From Chryseobacterium limigenitum (GTDB lineage: Bacteria; Bacteroidota; Bacteroidia; Flavobacteriales; Weeksellaceae), in contig NZ_FPKW01000022.1 of the NCBI RefSeq assembly GCF_900114875.1, forward strand, positions 1 through 61,917: a DNA stretch of 61,917 nucleotides. The letters run 5' to 3'. The stretch's first letter is position 1, and each line of letters starts with the position of its first letter. This document shows, piece after piece, positions 61,534-61,917 of this stretch. The notes below the pieces were generated by a model that ran no database searches, was not told the origin of the DNA, and was given only the letters and a program-made list of their open reading frames with translations. Both the position numbers and the translations under genes were made by a program.

Positions 61534-61572
61534 AAAAGCCCTGCAAAATTTATCTGTAAGGCTTCTTATTTT
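61534..61572 (+). terminator. rlmF terminator, weak
   Basis: AAGCCCTGCA / TGTAAGGCTT with one mismatch and one wobble, followed by TCTTATTTTT; 20 bp after rlmF. Confidence 0.55.
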
Positions 61573-61579
61573 TAAATAT

Positions 61580-61600
61580 TTAACCTGAGTTCGGGTTAAG
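61580..61600. repeat. Probable right end of IS982 element
   Basis: TTAACCTGAGTTCGGGTTAA lies at the 3' end of the transposase gene and includes its stop codon. IS982-family elements have terminal repeats of this sort beginning ACC; the other end lies beyond the window. Confidence 0.5.
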
Positions 61601-61916
61601 CGAAGTTTAAGAATAATTGACCATCATTTACTTTTTTTAAATTTAATGATGGTTTTTTTGGAAAGAAACAATACGCAGTAAGGCTTCCCAAAATATTTAT
61701 CATAAAGTTGTTTACACTTCTATGACGAGTGTGCTCCACTTGACAATGATTTTTCAATTCATCGTTTATCGTCTCAATGATCGCTCTTTTGCGAAGTAAA
61801 ATTTTGTCTTCCATCTTCATAATATGGTTCTTCATATTCTTGCGAAGTTTAGTAAAAAGCTGAATTCCATCCGAAAAAAGCATCTCCCACAAAACTTTTG
61901 AGAGATATCCTTTGTC
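61596..61916 (-). CDS. IS982 family transposase, C-terminal part (cut by window edge)
   Basis: The last 106 residues of an IS982 transposase; the frame is open to the window edge, so the start is outside. The sequence DKGYLSKVLWEMLFSDGIQLFTKLRKNMKNHIM and LLRKRAIIETINDELKNHCQVEHTRHRS carries the family signature, with the last catalytic Glu in IIETINDELK. No frameshift is seen in the visible part, so the element may be intact. Confidence 0.88.
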   Translation of the reverse strand, partial: DKGYLSKVLWEMLFSDGIQLFTKLRKNMKNHIMKMEDKILLRKRAIIETINDELKNHCQVEHTRHRSVNNFMINILGSLTAYCFFPKKPSLNLKKVNDGQLFLNFA

Positions 61917-61917
61917 G

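Overview
The window is AT-rich chromosomal DNA from a flavobacterium, most likely Chryseobacterium or a close relative in the Weeksellaceae. The evidence is four proteins with type IX secretion (T9SS) sorting tails, the gliding genes gldF and gldG, promoters of the TAnnTTTG type, heme uptake proteins of the HmuY type, a glycosylasparaginase of the kind known from Elizabethkingia, and IS982- and ISL3-like transposases at the two ends. This identification comes from reading proteins, not from a database search. I saw no rRNA, tRNA, CRISPR array, prophage or plasmid functions.

Layout. 1-1000: end of a transposase, a REP-like repeat and rplS. 1.1-9.7 kb: secreted metallophosphoesterase, DoxX protein, scoA and scoB (CoA transferase) split by an ABC exporter on the other strand, and DUF4197. 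9.8-17.9 kb: GH20 hexosaminidase, glycosylasparaginase, cutC, a GxxExxY protein, beta-mannosidase and an AEC transporter. The three hydrolases match the successive linkages of an N-glycan core. 18-25.7 kb: a repeat-rich gap, priA, PBP4, an M1 peptidase and kbl. 25.9-30.8 kb: two small secreted proteins, a HemJ-like protein, gldFG, a zinc-ribbon protein and a DUF4268 protein. 30.9-35.6 kb: Rrf2 regulator followed by cysH-cysD-cysN-TSUP (sulfate assimilation), then a small monooxygenase.

35.8-45.9 kb is a heme acquisition locus: a T9SS-secreted HmuY-like protein, a second T9SS protein, then a forward operon of TonB-dependent receptor, HmuY lipoprotein, HmuT, HmuU, HmuV, a SAM methyltransferase and HmuS. 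Two nearly identical blocks of about 68 bp lie upstream of the T9SS genes and the receptor, and look like a shared iron/heme promoter-operator. 46-51.1 kb: ChaN-like protein, a secreted peptide-deformylase-like protein with an altered metal site, a lactonase, and ohr-ohrR-nitroreductase behind a perfect operator palindrome. Then lipB.

52.1-59.8 kb is a complete trp operon on the minus strand, in transcription order trpE, trpG, trpD, trpC, trpF, an unknown gene, trpB, a DoxX-like membrane gene, trpA. In front of trpE lies a 25-codon leader peptide with three consecutive Trp codons, followed by a terminator hairpin: a ribosome-mediated attenuator. The window closes with a small lipoprotein, a cytochrome c lipoprotein, rlmF and the 3' part of an IS982 transposase.

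At least six families of intergenic repeats occur (REP-like, three palindromic families, a family of 170-190 bp inverted-repeat elements, and heptamer microsatellites). No dramatic new defence or mobile system is evident. The most notable signals are the trp attenuator, the two extra genes inside the trp operon, the duplicated heme promoter block with two HmuY paralogues, the methyltransferase in the heme operon, and the secreted deformylase variant.
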